10,604 nt of DNA from an uncultured Coleofasciculus sp. (GCA_902805485.1 CADCTM010000181.1:306-10909); one strand, 5' to 3'. Positions 1 to 6,693 are shown, numbered from the stretch's first letter. The notes: generated by a model from the letters alone, not told the origin. Program-made: numbers and translations.

Positions 1-26
1 CCATCTTGTACTTACAAGATTTGCCT

Positions 27-722
27 ATGGAATCTGTCACCCTTGATCGTAATCCTTGTGTCTTGCTTGTCGAAACCGACGAAACCTTGGCTGAACGACT
101 AAGCCTAGATTTGCGAGAAGCAGGCTACTATACTGTCGTTGCCCAAGATGCTATTAGTGGTTGGCATCAAGCTTGTGAACTTCAACCGGCAATGGTAGTG
201 GTCGATCGCGCTCTTTCAGGAGAATCTGGACTAAAATTATGTACTCAAATTAGAAGTTCAGGTTCCCGTGTGCCGTTACTTTTGCTCATGGTTCGTGATA
301 CCGTTGACGATCGCGTTGCTTGTCTAGAATCCGGTGCAGATGATTATTTCCTCAAACCCTATCGCACGGAAACTTTTTTGCAGATGGTGCGTCTGTATTT
401 AGAGCCAGAAACAGGCGTTAGCGAACAGCTCCGGTTTGGTGAACTCATTTTAGATCTTACAACCCGCAGAGCGTTGCGCGGCGGACGCACGATTGATTTA
501 ACCATGAAGGAGTTTGAACTCCTGAAGTATTTAATGCTCCATCCCCGCGAAGTTTTAACTCGCGAACAAATTTTGGAAAATGTTTGGGGTTATGACTTTA
601 TGGGCGAATCAAACGTCATTGAAGTATATATCCGCTACTTGCGTCTCAAAATAGAAGATGAGGGCGAAAAACGCTTGATTCAAACTGTACGGGGCGTTGG
701 TTACGTTATGCGTGAGACTTAA
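27..722 (+). CDS. nblR: OmpR/PhoB-type response regulator, NblR-like, with non-canonical receiver domain
   Basis: This is a two-domain DNA-binding response regulator of 231 aa counted from the ATG at 27. The receiver domain (about residues 11-125) keeps the phospho-acceptor Asp60 (VVVD) and Lys110 (FLKPY). It has Thr17 in place of the first residue of the usual Asp-Asp acidic pair (VETDE), and Met88 where the conserved Thr/Ser switch residue belongs (LLLLMVRD). The C-terminal winged helix (about 136-229) is typical: a recognition helix around 195-209 and the wing motif TVRGVGYV. The divergent receiver with an intact GADDYFLKPY block resembles NblR, the cyanobacterial activator of phycobilisome degradation under nutrient or high-light stress, described in Synechococcus as an atypical regulator that does not depend on canonical phosphorylation. 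The NblR assignment is from remembered family features; the OmpR-family call is secure. The frame stays open to the window edge (TTG at 6), so the true start could lie upstream, but the ATG fits the family length. The DUF192 gene follows after 40 bp. Confidence 0.72.
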   Translation: MESVTLDRNPCVLLVETDETLAERLSLDLREAGYYTVVAQDAISGWHQACELQPAMVVVDRALSGESGLKLCTQIRSSGSRVPLLLLMVRDTVDDRVACLESGADDYFLKPYRTETFLQMVRLYLEPETGVSEQLRFGELILDLTTRRALRGGRTIDLTMKEFELLKYLMLHPREVLTREQILENVWGYDFMGESNVIEVYIRYLRLKIEDEGEKRLIQTVRGVGYVMRET

Positions 723-762
723 ATTTTTGGGGTTAGTGTAGCTATAGAAATAGGCATCGGTT

Positions 763-1329
763 ATGAAGTGTCAAATCAGTTTATTGGGAATTACGCTGAG
801 TATATTGCTGATGGGGTGTGCCGCATCAATGCCAGCTAAAGTTGTCGAGACGCCTTTGCAGTCCGGCGAAACGCTACCAACCCCTCCATTACTCTCATCA
901 TTACCCACGAATAAAGGTCAAATGCTACCGATTTCTGCTCAAGCACAGATGGCAGGTCAGCAGATTAAGCTAGAAGTGGCGCGAACACCCCAAGAACGGG
1001 CAATGGGCTTAATGTATCGTACTGAGTTAGCAGCAGATCGGGGAATGTTGTTTGCCTTTGTGCCGCCACAACCCGTCAGCTTTTGGATGAAGAATACTTT
1101 AATTCCGTTGGATATGGTTTTTCTGCGGGAAGGTCAAGTAAAGGCGATCACGGCAAATGTCCCGCCGTGTACGACAGAACCTTGTCCGAGTTATCCTTCC
1201 GGGGTAGCAATTGACCAAGTGATTGAACTGCGCGGTGGTCGGGCGGCGGAACTCGGTTTAAAGGTAGGCGATCGCGTAAATATTAAGTTCAACGAGCCAA
1301 TCGCAACACCGACTCCAGCACATTCTTAA
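763..1329 (+). CDS. DUF192 family lipoprotein
   Basis: The product is 188 aa. It begins with a lipoprotein signal peptide: Lys2, a hydrophobic stretch at 5-17, and a lipobox Leu-Met-Gly-Cys with the lipidated Cys at 19. A Pro/Ser/Thr-rich linker runs to about residue 55 and probably spans away from the membrane. Residues about 58-176 form a DUF192 domain, recognised by ERAMGLMYRTEL (79-89 region), MLFAF (95-99), the signature FWMKNTLIPLDMVF (107-120) and the closing VIELRGG...GLKVGDRV block (153-172). Two cysteines, 136 and 141, sit in a PPCTTEPCPSY loop and could form a disulfide outside the cytoplasm. The function of DUF192 is not settled; members are usually exported or lipid-anchored single-domain proteins. 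The short 40-bp spacer behind the regulator gene, same strand and without an obvious terminator, suggests co-transcription. No strong Shine-Dalgarno precedes the ATG. The family call is firm; any role would be a guess. Confidence 0.88.
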   Translation: MKCQISLLGITLSILLMGCAASMPAKVVETPLQSGETLPTPPLLSSLPTNKGQMLPISAQAQMAGQQIKLEVARTPQERAMGLMYRTELAADRGMLFAFVPPQPVSFWMKNTLIPLDMVFLREGQVKAITANVPPCTTEPCPSYPSGVAIDQVIELRGGRAAELGLKVGDRVNIKFNEPIATPTPAHS

Positions 1330-1456
1330 ATTTTATTAAAATTATTAAAAATTTCACTGAATTGTTTGCTATTTCTTAGCGGAAGTACGTTAATCTTTCC
1401 TAAGACAGGTTTAAACGCTCAGAAACTACTGTATCTTTTACCATTAGGTTGCGAAA

Positions 1457-1483
1457 CTTTACTTGGTAATAGTACCTAGTAAG
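1457..1483. repeat. Imperfect inverted repeat (hairpin)
   Basis: Arms CTTTACTTGGTA and TACCTAGTAAG flank a 4-nt ATAG loop. Ten base pairs form, with one T-T mismatch and one bulged T. No U-run follows on either strand, so this is not a standard intrinsic terminator. It could be an operator-like site or part of a structured transcript. Confidence 0.45.
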
Positions 1484-1512
1484 AAGGCAAAAGCATTACG
1501 CGATTTAGCTTC

Positions 1513-1526
1513 AGCGGCTTGCCGCT
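1513..1526. repeat. Perfect short palindromic repeat AGCGGC-TT-GCCGCT
   Basis: A perfect 6-bp GC-rich inverted repeat with a 2-nt spacer in an otherwise AT-rich gap. The motif (GCGGC-AA/TT-GCCGC) looks like the palindromic cores of dispersed repeats in cyanobacterial genomes. Whether it is repeated elsewhere cannot be seen in this window, which has no second copy. Confidence 0.4.
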
Positions 1527-1948
1527 AGATTTTGGTGTGAGGGTAGGATAGCTAATAGCGTAGGCAACATCGTAAATCTTCCATTTTACAGATAGCTTTG
1601 CCAAAAGCATTCTCGTAAAAGAAATTTAGAAGGGTTTGCTCAAGGCTGTCAAATTTTGGTGTCTACAATCAGTAGAACCAAGCTTGTTGTTCCACACTAA
1701 TCGGTTGGGAACTCCTACAGTGATGTCGTAGTCAGGAATTTCTCTACTGACAAAAAACGTCCTAAACAAGCACATCTGATATAAATCTCAGATTAGCAGT
1801 GATTTGAGACACACCGTAACAATAGTTTTAAGCCTCAAGATAGAGGAGAGAAACTAAAAAATAGTGGACAGATAGAAGACCGCCTACTCGTAGCTTAAAG
1901 ATACAAAACATAATCACAAAATGGAGCAGATAAGAGGACGTGAAAGTA

Positions 1949-2143
1949 ATGATGGCACCGGCAACGTATACGAAATTTATTCGCTTTCTTCAAGAGGAGT
2001 TAGCCATTTCCAGAGATTCAATTGCAATTGCCCAACGGCGCAGCGAACAAGATCCAGGTCCTTTGCCAATGATCCTTTGGCAGTACGGCTTAGTAACACT
2101 TAAGCAATTAGATCAAATTTATGACTGGCTGGAAACGATCTAA
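1949..2143 (+). CDS. Small conserved cyanobacterial protein, DUF2949-type
   Basis: The product is 64 aa from the ATG at 1949. An AGAGGA Shine-Dalgarno at 1933-1938 lies 10 nt upstream of it, which favours this ATG over the in-frame GTG at 1940 (too close) or the ATG at 1952. The sequence has the layout I associate with DUF2949: an N-terminal helix with FIRFLQEEL, an IAIAQRR.EQDPGPLPMILWQYGLV core, and a C-terminal LKQLDQIYDWLE helix. The QYGLVTLKQLDQIYDWL half resembles a small helical domain often involved in protein contacts. No signal peptide or membrane segment is present and no function is known to me. The gene stands alone between a 620-bp gap and a strong terminator, so it is probably its own transcription unit. 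Confidence 0.82.
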   Translation: MMAPATYTKFIRFLQEELAISRDSIAIAQRRSEQDPGPLPMILWQYGLVTLKQLDQIYDWLETI

Positions 2144-2262
2144 AAATAGAATGAATCGCATCGGAGCAAACCAATAATGTCAAAGTGCTTACGTGTTTGG
2201 ATTAAACAGCACTCTAGGCGAATCTTGATATTTTATAATCGTTTACAATTTATTTTCCCCAA

Positions 2263-2295
2263 AAAAGAGCGAGTTGTTGATTGACTCGCTCTTTT
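2263..2295. terminator. Bidirectional intrinsic terminator
   Basis: A perfect 12-bp stem (AAAAGAGCGAGT at 2263-2274, ACTCGCTCTTTT at 2284-2295) encloses a 9-nt loop. On the plus strand the stem ends in TTTT; on the minus strand it ends in a run of six U from 2266 down to 2261. It lies 120 bp after the DUF2949-type gene and 78 bp after the stop of the converging aminotransferase gene, the expected place for a terminator shared by both. Confidence 0.85.
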
Positions 2296-2372
2296 GTATT
2301 AATGATTAACCGTCCCCGTTGGCATTAAGAGATTTCAAAATAAATTTCTCGAAAATCTCAAACCTTAATCGC

Positions 2373-3527
2373 TTAAGATTCAGCAATCACCCGCGCTGCT
2401 GCTGCAACTCCTGCCCCAGGCGTCATCGATTCATATCCCAACTCCCGCAGAGTCGCTTCAATAGCACCAATTGCCGCCAGAATATCGCGATCGCTCACAA
2501 AGCCAAGATGACCAATTCGGAAGATTTTTCCCTTAAAATCATCTTGCCCACCCGCCAGCACAATATCAAAGCGCTTTTTCATCACGCTACGAATTTGTTC
2601 AGATTCAACCGAAACCGGCGCAACCGCCGTAATCGCAGGACTTGCCGCCTCATCCGACGCAAATAACGGTAACGATAACGCTTGCACGGCGGCGCGTGTT
2701 GCCCGCATTAGACGCTGGTGACGCGCAAAGATTGACTCCAACCCTTCCGCCTTCATCATCCGCAACGCCGCCTGTAGAGCCACAACTAGGTTCACTGGGG
2801 GCGTAAAGGGATTAGTATTTTTCGCAGCGGTTTTGCTGTACTTTCCTAAATCCAGGTAAAAGCGAGGCAGTTTAGCCGTTTTATACGCTTCCCAAGCTTT
2901 AGGGCTAACGGACACAAAGCCCAATCCTGGAGGAATCATATAACCCTTTTGAGAACCAGATGCCACAACATCCAGCCCCCAAGCATCAATGGGCAGATTG
3001 ACCGCTCCAAGGCTCGTCACGGCGTCAACAATCATCAATGCTCCCCCATGTTCTTTGACATGACGATTAATCGTTTCCAGGTCATTCAGGACGCCTGTAG
3101 AAGTCTCTGAGTGAGTGAGGATGACCGCTTTAATTGTTTTTTCGGTATCCGCAACCAGCTTTTCTCGAAACTGAGCTGGATCTAAAGGTTTACCCCAATC
3201 TGCGGTAACAGTATCCACATTTAGACCAAAAGCCGCACTCATCTGTGCCCAACGTTCGCCAAATTTCCCATTACAACCGACCAAAACGCGATCGCCAGGA
3301 CTCAGGAAATTAATAATTCCCGCTTCCATCGCCCCTGTACCGCTTACCGTTAACACCAAGACATCATTTTCCGTCTGGTGGAGCCATTTGAGGTTTTGCG
3401 TCACCTCTGCCATAATCTGGCTAAATTCACCGCTCCGATGCCCAATTGGGTGCTTGGAGAGTGCCAGTAATACTTGCTCTGGGACTGGTGTTGGCCCAGG
3501 AATCATCAACATGAGCTTGTCGTCCAT
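2373..3527 (-). CDS. Class V aminotransferase, alanine/serine-glyoxylate aminotransferase type
   Basis: The product is 384 aa, full length for this pyridoxal-phosphate family (fold type I). Visible landmarks are the N-terminal MIPGPTPVP (8-16), SGTGAMEA (62-69) for phosphate binding, HSETSTG (139-145), the cofactor-ring aspartate Asp168 in VDAVTS, the Schiff-base lysine Lys194 in SGSQKGYMIPPG, and Arg337 in IFRIGHLG for the substrate carboxylate. The likely reaction is transfer of an amino group from alanine or serine to glyoxylate, giving glycine, in the photorespiratory 2-phosphoglycolate pathway in the cytoplasm. Substrate choice cannot be read from sequence. Cyanobacterial homologues have sometimes been labelled 'soluble hydrogenase small subunit'; the sequence shows an aminotransferase with no hydrogenase motif. 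The ATG at 3527 has AAGGA just upstream. It is the last gene of a minus-strand series and ends at a strong terminator. Confidence 0.92.
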   Translation of the reverse strand: MDDKLMLMIPGPTPVPEQVLLALSKHPIGHRSGEFSQIMAEVTQNLKWLHQTENDVLVLTVSGTGAMEAGIINFLSPGDRVLVGCNGKFGERWAQMSAAFGLNVDTVTADWGKPLDPAQFREKLVADTEKTIKAVILTHSETSTGVLNDLETINRHVKEHGGALMIVDAVTSLGAVNLPIDAWGLDVVASGSQKGYMIPPGLGFVSVSPKAWEAYKTAKLPRFYLDLGKYSKTAAKNTNPFTPPVNLVVALQAALRMMKAEGLESIFARHQRLMRATRAAVQALSLPLFASDEAASPAITAVAPVSVESEQIRSVMKKRFDIVLAGGQDDFKGKIFRIGHLGFVSDRDILAAIGAIEATLRELGYESMTPGAGVAAAARVIAES

Positions 3528-3841
3528 TTCCTTAATCCTCGATCATCTCGCTTCCCATAATTTAGGATCGCACAACTTCTTCAGGGATTTTTCTCTTAAC
3601 GCGGCAACTGTCATTAAAAGTTTGAAATTAGTCTGAGCTTTTTTTGACAGAGTTGAGCAAAACGGCTGTTGGTGGTTATTGAAACGTTTCAGGTTTTTCG
3701 TTGTTGGTGAGGAGAAAGGCTAAGAGGTTTATCTAAAAAACAATTTGAGCAACTAACTTAACCCGGTCTAACCCTTTGTCCCAACCACTAACAACAAGAT
3801 TTCTTCTAACATGAAGTGAGTTTTACCTGAGCGGAGGCTTG
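3528..3841. other. Spacer upstream of the aminotransferase gene, no gene seen
   Basis: About 314 bp between the DUF5340-like gene and the aminotransferase gene, both on the minus strand. It contains the 12-bp palindrome at 3680-3691 (listed separately) and a long-range, nearly complementary pair GTTGTTGGTG (about 3703-3712) and CACTAACAAC (about 3786-3795). A weak minus-strand -10-like AAATTAT lies near 3560 without a good -35. The length and composition suggest that the aminotransferase gene has its own promoter, but I cannot place it. No reading frame here is convincing. Confidence 0.5.
3680..3691. promoter_or_regulatory. Perfect palindrome TGAAACGTTTCA, possible operator
   Basis: A perfect 12-bp palindrome with an AAACGTTT core, 153 bp upstream of the aminotransferase start. 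The central CG and A/T arms resemble LacI/GalR-family operators, but no such regulator is in the window. One 12-bp palindrome in 10 kb is only mildly surprising by chance. Confidence 0.3.
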
Positions 3842-4129
3842 CTATTTGCTAACCTCCGGTTTTGGACTCAGGGGAAAAACATCGGTTGGGGTTTCCGAAT
3901 CAAAGCTGACACTGTTGAGGGACCAGCGGTACTCAACAGGTAAATTAGCGCGTTCGCAGGCTTTTTCCAATTGCTTCTGCTGTGCTAAGGCTTTGCGGAG
4001 AGTACTAATCAGTTGATGAACCTGCTCTCGAACTGCTGGCTTTTGGCTAGCTGCAAATGAAGTTTGCCGCTCTAAAAGTTGGAGGAGCAGTTCGTAGTGA
4101 ACATAAGACGGAAGAGGAATTGGCTCCAT
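3842..4129 (-). CDS. Small conserved hypothetical protein, DUF5340-like
   Basis: The product is 95 aa. It opens with MEPIPLPSYVHYELLLQLLERQT, continues with a probably helical, Gln/Leu-rich stretch (about 13-60, containing VHQLISTLRKALAQQKQLE) that could form a coiled coil, then an EYRWSLN motif around 66-72 and a flexible acidic/Pro tail. I associate this pattern with the cyanobacterial family DUF5340; that is from memory and should be tested. There is no signal peptide, membrane segment or catalytic motif. The gene lies 151 bp downstream of trpC on the same strand; a GC-rich palindrome in that spacer may separate the two transcripts or process them. A GAGGT lies 13 nt before the ATG, a rather distant ribosome site. 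Function unknown. Confidence 0.75.
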   Translation of the reverse strand: MEPIPLPSYVHYELLLQLLERQTSFAASQKPAVREQVHQLISTLRKALAQQKQLEKACERANLPVEYRWSLNSVSFDSETPTDVFPLSPKPEVSK

Positions 4130-4204
4130 GTAACTTGGTTTACCTCAAAGGAACGAATCTGCGGTCACAATCGGTTTGGCGTACACCGAAACAAAGGTGA
4201 GGAT

Positions 4205-4220
4205 GCGCGGGCGCCCGCGC
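4205..4220. repeat. Perfect 16-bp GC-only palindrome
   Basis: GCGCGGGCGCCCGCGC is its own reverse complement and sits in the trpC/DUF5340-like spacer, whose surroundings are near 50% GC. On the minus-strand transcript it would make a very stable hairpin, but no U-run follows it, so it is not a textbook terminator. It may stabilise or process the mRNA, or be a copy of a dispersed palindromic element. Confidence 0.6.
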
Positions 4221-4280
4221 CAAGCCTCTGATCACCTGTTATTGCAATTAACAATGGACTTGTGGCTAGCAAATCACTAC

Positions 4281-5162
4281 TTAGGGAAACAGATCGGCGA
4301 TCGCTCTTGCTGGATCAGGCTGTTTCACCAATGACTCGCCAATGAGAACGGCAGCGGCACCTGATGTTGCTACTGTTTCTAAATCAGCCGTGGTGTGCAG
4401 CCCTGACTCGCTGACGACCAAGATGCCACGTTCCTGTAGCTGGTTGCCCCGCGCTGCTAGGATTTGACAAGTCGTTTGCAGATCGACCGAGAAATCTTCC
4501 AAGTTGCGATTATTTATACCCACTAGGGTAACGCTATCCAAAGATAATACGCGGTCTAACTCGTCGAGAGTATGAACTTCAATCAAAGCTGTCATTGACA
4601 GACCTTTTGCAATTTTGACAAAGTACTGAAGATCTTGATCCGAGAGAATTGCCGCAATTAGTAAAACAGCATCGGCTCCATAGCGACGTGCTAGATAAAT
4701 CTGGTAAGGGTAGATGATGAAATCCTTACATAACAACGGCAATTCAACGGCTTCACGAACGTTTGCCAGGTTGTCCCAGCTACCTTGAAAGAATTTTTGA
4801 TCCGTCAGCACGGAAATGGCACTTGCACCCCCTTGGCGATAGGATTTAGCGATCGCTACAGGGTCAAAATTCTCTCTGATTACCCCTTTACTCGGAGATG
4901 CCTTTTTGACTTCTGCAATTAGTGCCGGACGAGTCTTTCCCGATCGCAATGCTTCCGTAAAGTCACGAGGAGGCGATGCTGTCTGCACACCTCGAAGCAA
5001 CTCCTTTAAAGGCATACGTTCTCGCATCTGGTCAACTTCTTTCTCTTTGTGCCAGACAATTTCTTCTAGGATATGACGGGGTTCAGAGTCTGGAACAACA
5101 ACTTGATAGCGAAATATACTGAGATCGATCGCTGGATTAGGTGGACGTCGGCGAATTTGCAT
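4281..5162 (-). CDS. trpC: Indole-3-glycerol phosphate synthase
   Basis: TrpC converts 1-(2-carboxyphenylamino)-1-deoxyribulose 5-phosphate to indole-3-glycerol phosphate with loss of CO2 and water, the fourth step of tryptophan synthesis from chorismate. The product is 293 aa from the ATG at 5162 (a GTG directly before it, at 5165, is an alternative). It is a monofunctional TIM barrel with an N-terminal extension of about 25-30 residues, as usual in cyanobacteria. All catalytic segments are visible: AEVKKASPSKG (83-93, Glu84 and Lys86), LLCKDF (Lys146), LIEVH (Glu195), GINNRNL (215-221, Asn217), VSESG (250-254, Glu252 and Ser253), and the phosphate-binding GAAAVLIGESLV near the C-terminus. 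No strong Shine-Dalgarno is present; the upstream 85 bp are taken up by a 42-bp tandem duplication downstream of lpdA. No other trp genes are nearby, which fits the scattered trp genes of cyanobacteria. Confidence 0.96.
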   Translation of the reverse strand: MQIRRRPPNPAIDLSIFRYQVVVPDSEPRHILEEIVWHKEKEVDQMRERMPLKELLRGVQTASPPRDFTEALRSGKTRPALIAEVKKASPSKGVIRENFDPVAIAKSYRQGGASAISVLTDQKFFQGSWDNLANVREAVELPLLCKDFIIYPYQIYLARRYGADAVLLIAAILSDQDLQYFVKIAKGLSMTALIEVHTLDELDRVLSLDSVTLVGINNRNLEDFSVDLQTTCQILAARGNQLQERGILVVSESGLHTTADLETVATSGAAAVLIGESLVKQPDPARAIADLFP

Positions 5163-5166
5163 CACT

Positions 5167-5250
5167 TGTGGCAGCGGTAAGGGTAACTGATTTAACGGAT
5201 TGAATCAGTGTGGCAGCGGTAAGGGTAACTGATTTAACGGATTGAATCAG
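5167..5250. repeat. Perfect 42-bp tandem duplication with hairpins
   Basis: Two identical 42-bp units, 5167-5208 and 5209-5250, lie head to tail with no mismatch. Each unit contains CTGATT and AATCAG, a 6-bp inverted repeat that a T-G wobble extends to 7 pairs. The pair of units fills nearly all of the 91 bp between the lpdA stop (5254) and the trpC start (5162), so the second hairpin ends about 5 nt before trpC. It looks like a recent slippage duplication; it is too short and has no spacers to be a CRISPR array. Confidence 0.95.
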
Positions 5251-5253
5251 TGA

Positions 5254-6693
5254 CTAATGAGTCATGACAGCCCGTTTGTAAGCTTCGTCCAGCACTTCCG
5301 ATAAGGTGGGATGGGCGTGGACTAAATAGGCGAGGGTGTTGACGGACTGCCGTTGCGCGATCGCATTGGATGCCTCGTGAATCAAATCTGAGGCATGAAT
5401 ACCCAGGATATGAACGCCAAGGACTTCACCTGTATCTTTGCGGTAGATTACCTTAGCAATGCCATCTGCCTCTCCTTCCGCGATCGCTTTTGAGTTGCCT
5501 TTAAAATAAGACCGTACCGATGTCACTTCAAATCCTTCTTTTTCACCCAGCTCTTTTGCCGCTGGCTCAGTTAGCCCCACATAGCTGATTTCTGGATGAG
5601 TAAATGCCGCTGCTGGAATGCTGCGATAATCCATCGTCCGATGCCGTCCACAGATATTCTCGACTGTTGCAATACCTTGAGCGGAAGCAGCGTGTGCTAA
5701 CATCAGTTGCCCAGTCGCATCGCCAATTGCCCAGAGGTGAGGGACGACTTCCCCGGCTGATAGTACTGCCATTGTGTTATCTACAGCAATAAATCCTCGC
5801 CTGTCGGTTTCGACACCGACATTTTCTAGTCCCAGATTTTTGGTAGCGGGAATTCGCCCTGTCGCCACAAGGCAGGCATCCACTTCCAAGACTTCCACGA
5901 TTTCTTTCGTTTTGGCATCAGCGAGTTCAATTACCACTGGTGTTCCCGGTGTTACTTTCATTGCCAGCTTACCCACATGAGTTTCAATATCACGGGGAGT
6001 AATGAGAATTCTTGCTGCCAATTTGGCAATATCCGGGTCAAAAGTCGGCATCAGTTGGTCTAACGCCTCAATCATCGTGATTTCTGAGCCAAGCGCTGTG
6101 TAAATATCAGAAAACTCCAAACCAATGTAACCGCTGCCAATAATCGCTACCCAGTCCGGAATCCAGTCCAACTTGAGGGCGTCATCACTAGTAAAGACGG
6201 TTTTGCCATCAATCTCAATCCCTGGTGGCACAAAGGGAACTGAACCTGTGGACAGAATAATGTCTTTTGCCGTTATCGTTTTTTCACCGCTGTCTGTAGC
6301 AATTGTTACTTTTTGTTGCCCAGCTATTTTACCCCAACCCTGAATAATTTCGACATTCAGCCGTTTGAGGCTATTGGTGAGGTCGCCTCTGATCTTGCTC
6401 ACCAGATTACTAGCATGATCGGCGATCGCTTGTCGGTCAAACTCAACATCGCCAACGTGAATGCCAAGCGACTTGAGGTGATGGGTGTTGCGTAACTCCC
6501 GAACCCTACCGGAGGCGGCTAAGAGTGCTTTTGAGGGAATGCAGCCCCGATTAACACAAGTTCCGCCCATCTCAGACGCTTCAATAATAGCGGTTTTCAA
6601 GCCGCAACTGACCGCGTGCAAGGCAGCACCATGACCACCTACACCGGCACCGATAATCACCAAATCGTAATCAAATCCTTGAGTCACATCCAT
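5254..6693 (-). CDS. lpdA: Dihydrolipoamide dehydrogenase (E3 / glycine cleavage L-protein)
   Basis: This FAD enzyme reoxidises dihydrolipoyl groups and reduces NAD+. It serves the pyruvate dehydrogenase complex and, in cyanobacteria, also glycine decarboxylase. The product is 479 aa from the ATG at 6693. Domains in order: the FAD-binding GAGVGG (15-20), the redox-active disulfide Cys46/Cys51 in GGTCVNRGCIPSK, the NAD-binding IIGSGYIGLEFSDIY, the second FAD motif LWAIGDATG, and the dimerisation domain ending in HAHPTLSE with the catalytic His461/Glu466 pair. Start choice: AGGAG directly abuts the ATG (zero spacing) but is 6 nt from an in-frame GTG at 6687, which would give MTQGFDYD and match cyanobacterial homologues well. 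Either is possible; upstream in-frame TTG codons (6768) are unlikely. trpC follows on the same strand after a duplicated hairpin. Confidence 0.96.
   Translation of the reverse strand: MDVTQGFDYDLVIIGAGVGGHGAALHAVSCGLKTAIIEASEMGGTCVNRGCIPSKALLAASGRVRELRNTHHLKSLGIHVGDVEFDRQAIADHASNLVSKIRGDLTNSLKRLNVEIIQGWGKIAGQQKVTIATDSGEKTITAKDIILSTGSVPFVPPGIEIDGKTVFTSDDALKLDWIPDWVAIIGSGYIGLEFSDIYTALGSEITMIEALDQLMPTFDPDIAKLAARILITPRDIETHVGKLAMKVTPGTPVVIELADAKTKEIVEVLEVDACLVATGRIPATKNLGLENVGVETDRRGFIAVDNTMAVLSAGEVVPHLWAIGDATGQLMLAHAASAQGIATVENICGRHRTMDYRSIPAAAFTHPEISYVGLTEPAAKELGEKEGFEVTSVRSYFKGNSKAIAEGEADGIAKVIYRKDTGEVLGVHILGIHASDLIHEASNAIAQRQSVNTLAYLVHAHPTLSEVLDEAYKRAVMTH

Larger units (their letters stand above)
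1330..1948. other. Long non-coding gap with two hairpins
   Basis: No credible reading frame is visible in about 620 bp. The region is AT-rich just after the lipoprotein stop, with an AT-only inverted repeat at 1329-1343. It carries two more notable hairpins, listed separately (1457-1483 and 1513-1526), and a weaker one at 1774-1793 (ATCTGA, 8-nt loop, TCAGAT). The stretch around 1513-1575 (AGCGGCTTGCCGCT, then GCGTAGGC) resembles interspersed repeat debris common in cyanobacterial spacers; that is recollection, not a match I could test. Part of the gap must hold the promoter of the small gene at 1949, but I could not pick a convincing -35/-10 pair. A small RNA gene is possible and unproven. 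Confidence 0.5.

Noticed and set aside
1461..1483. Possible NtcA site around the GGTAATAGTACC hairpin
   Set aside because: NtcA needs GTA-N8-TAC; here the spacing between GTA and TAC is 4, and no other window position gave a correctly spaced site near a gene start.
1673..1715. Possible Yfr1-like small RNA near GGGAACTCCTACAG
   Set aside because: The conserved unpaired Yfr1 core ACTCCTCACAC is not present, and no flanking stem or U-run follows.
1921..2103. A 60-codon frame overlapping the DUF2949-type gene
   Set aside because: The overlapping frame has a better ribosome site and family-like sequence; this one has neither.
2319..2666. A 115-codon plus-strand frame opposite the aminotransferase gene
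   Set aside because: Antisense shadow of a clear gene; low-complexity Arg/Asn-rich product typical of such overlaps.
2373..3527. Hydrogenase subunit label for the class V aminotransferase
   Set aside because: All pyridoxal-phosphate landmarks including the Schiff-base lysine are present and there is no metal-binding hydrogenase motif.
5167..5250. Two direct repeats as a possible CRISPR array or tandem riboswitch
   Set aside because: The copies are adjacent with no spacer and no cas genes are present; the stems are too small and simple for a known riboswitch such as tandem glycine aptamers.
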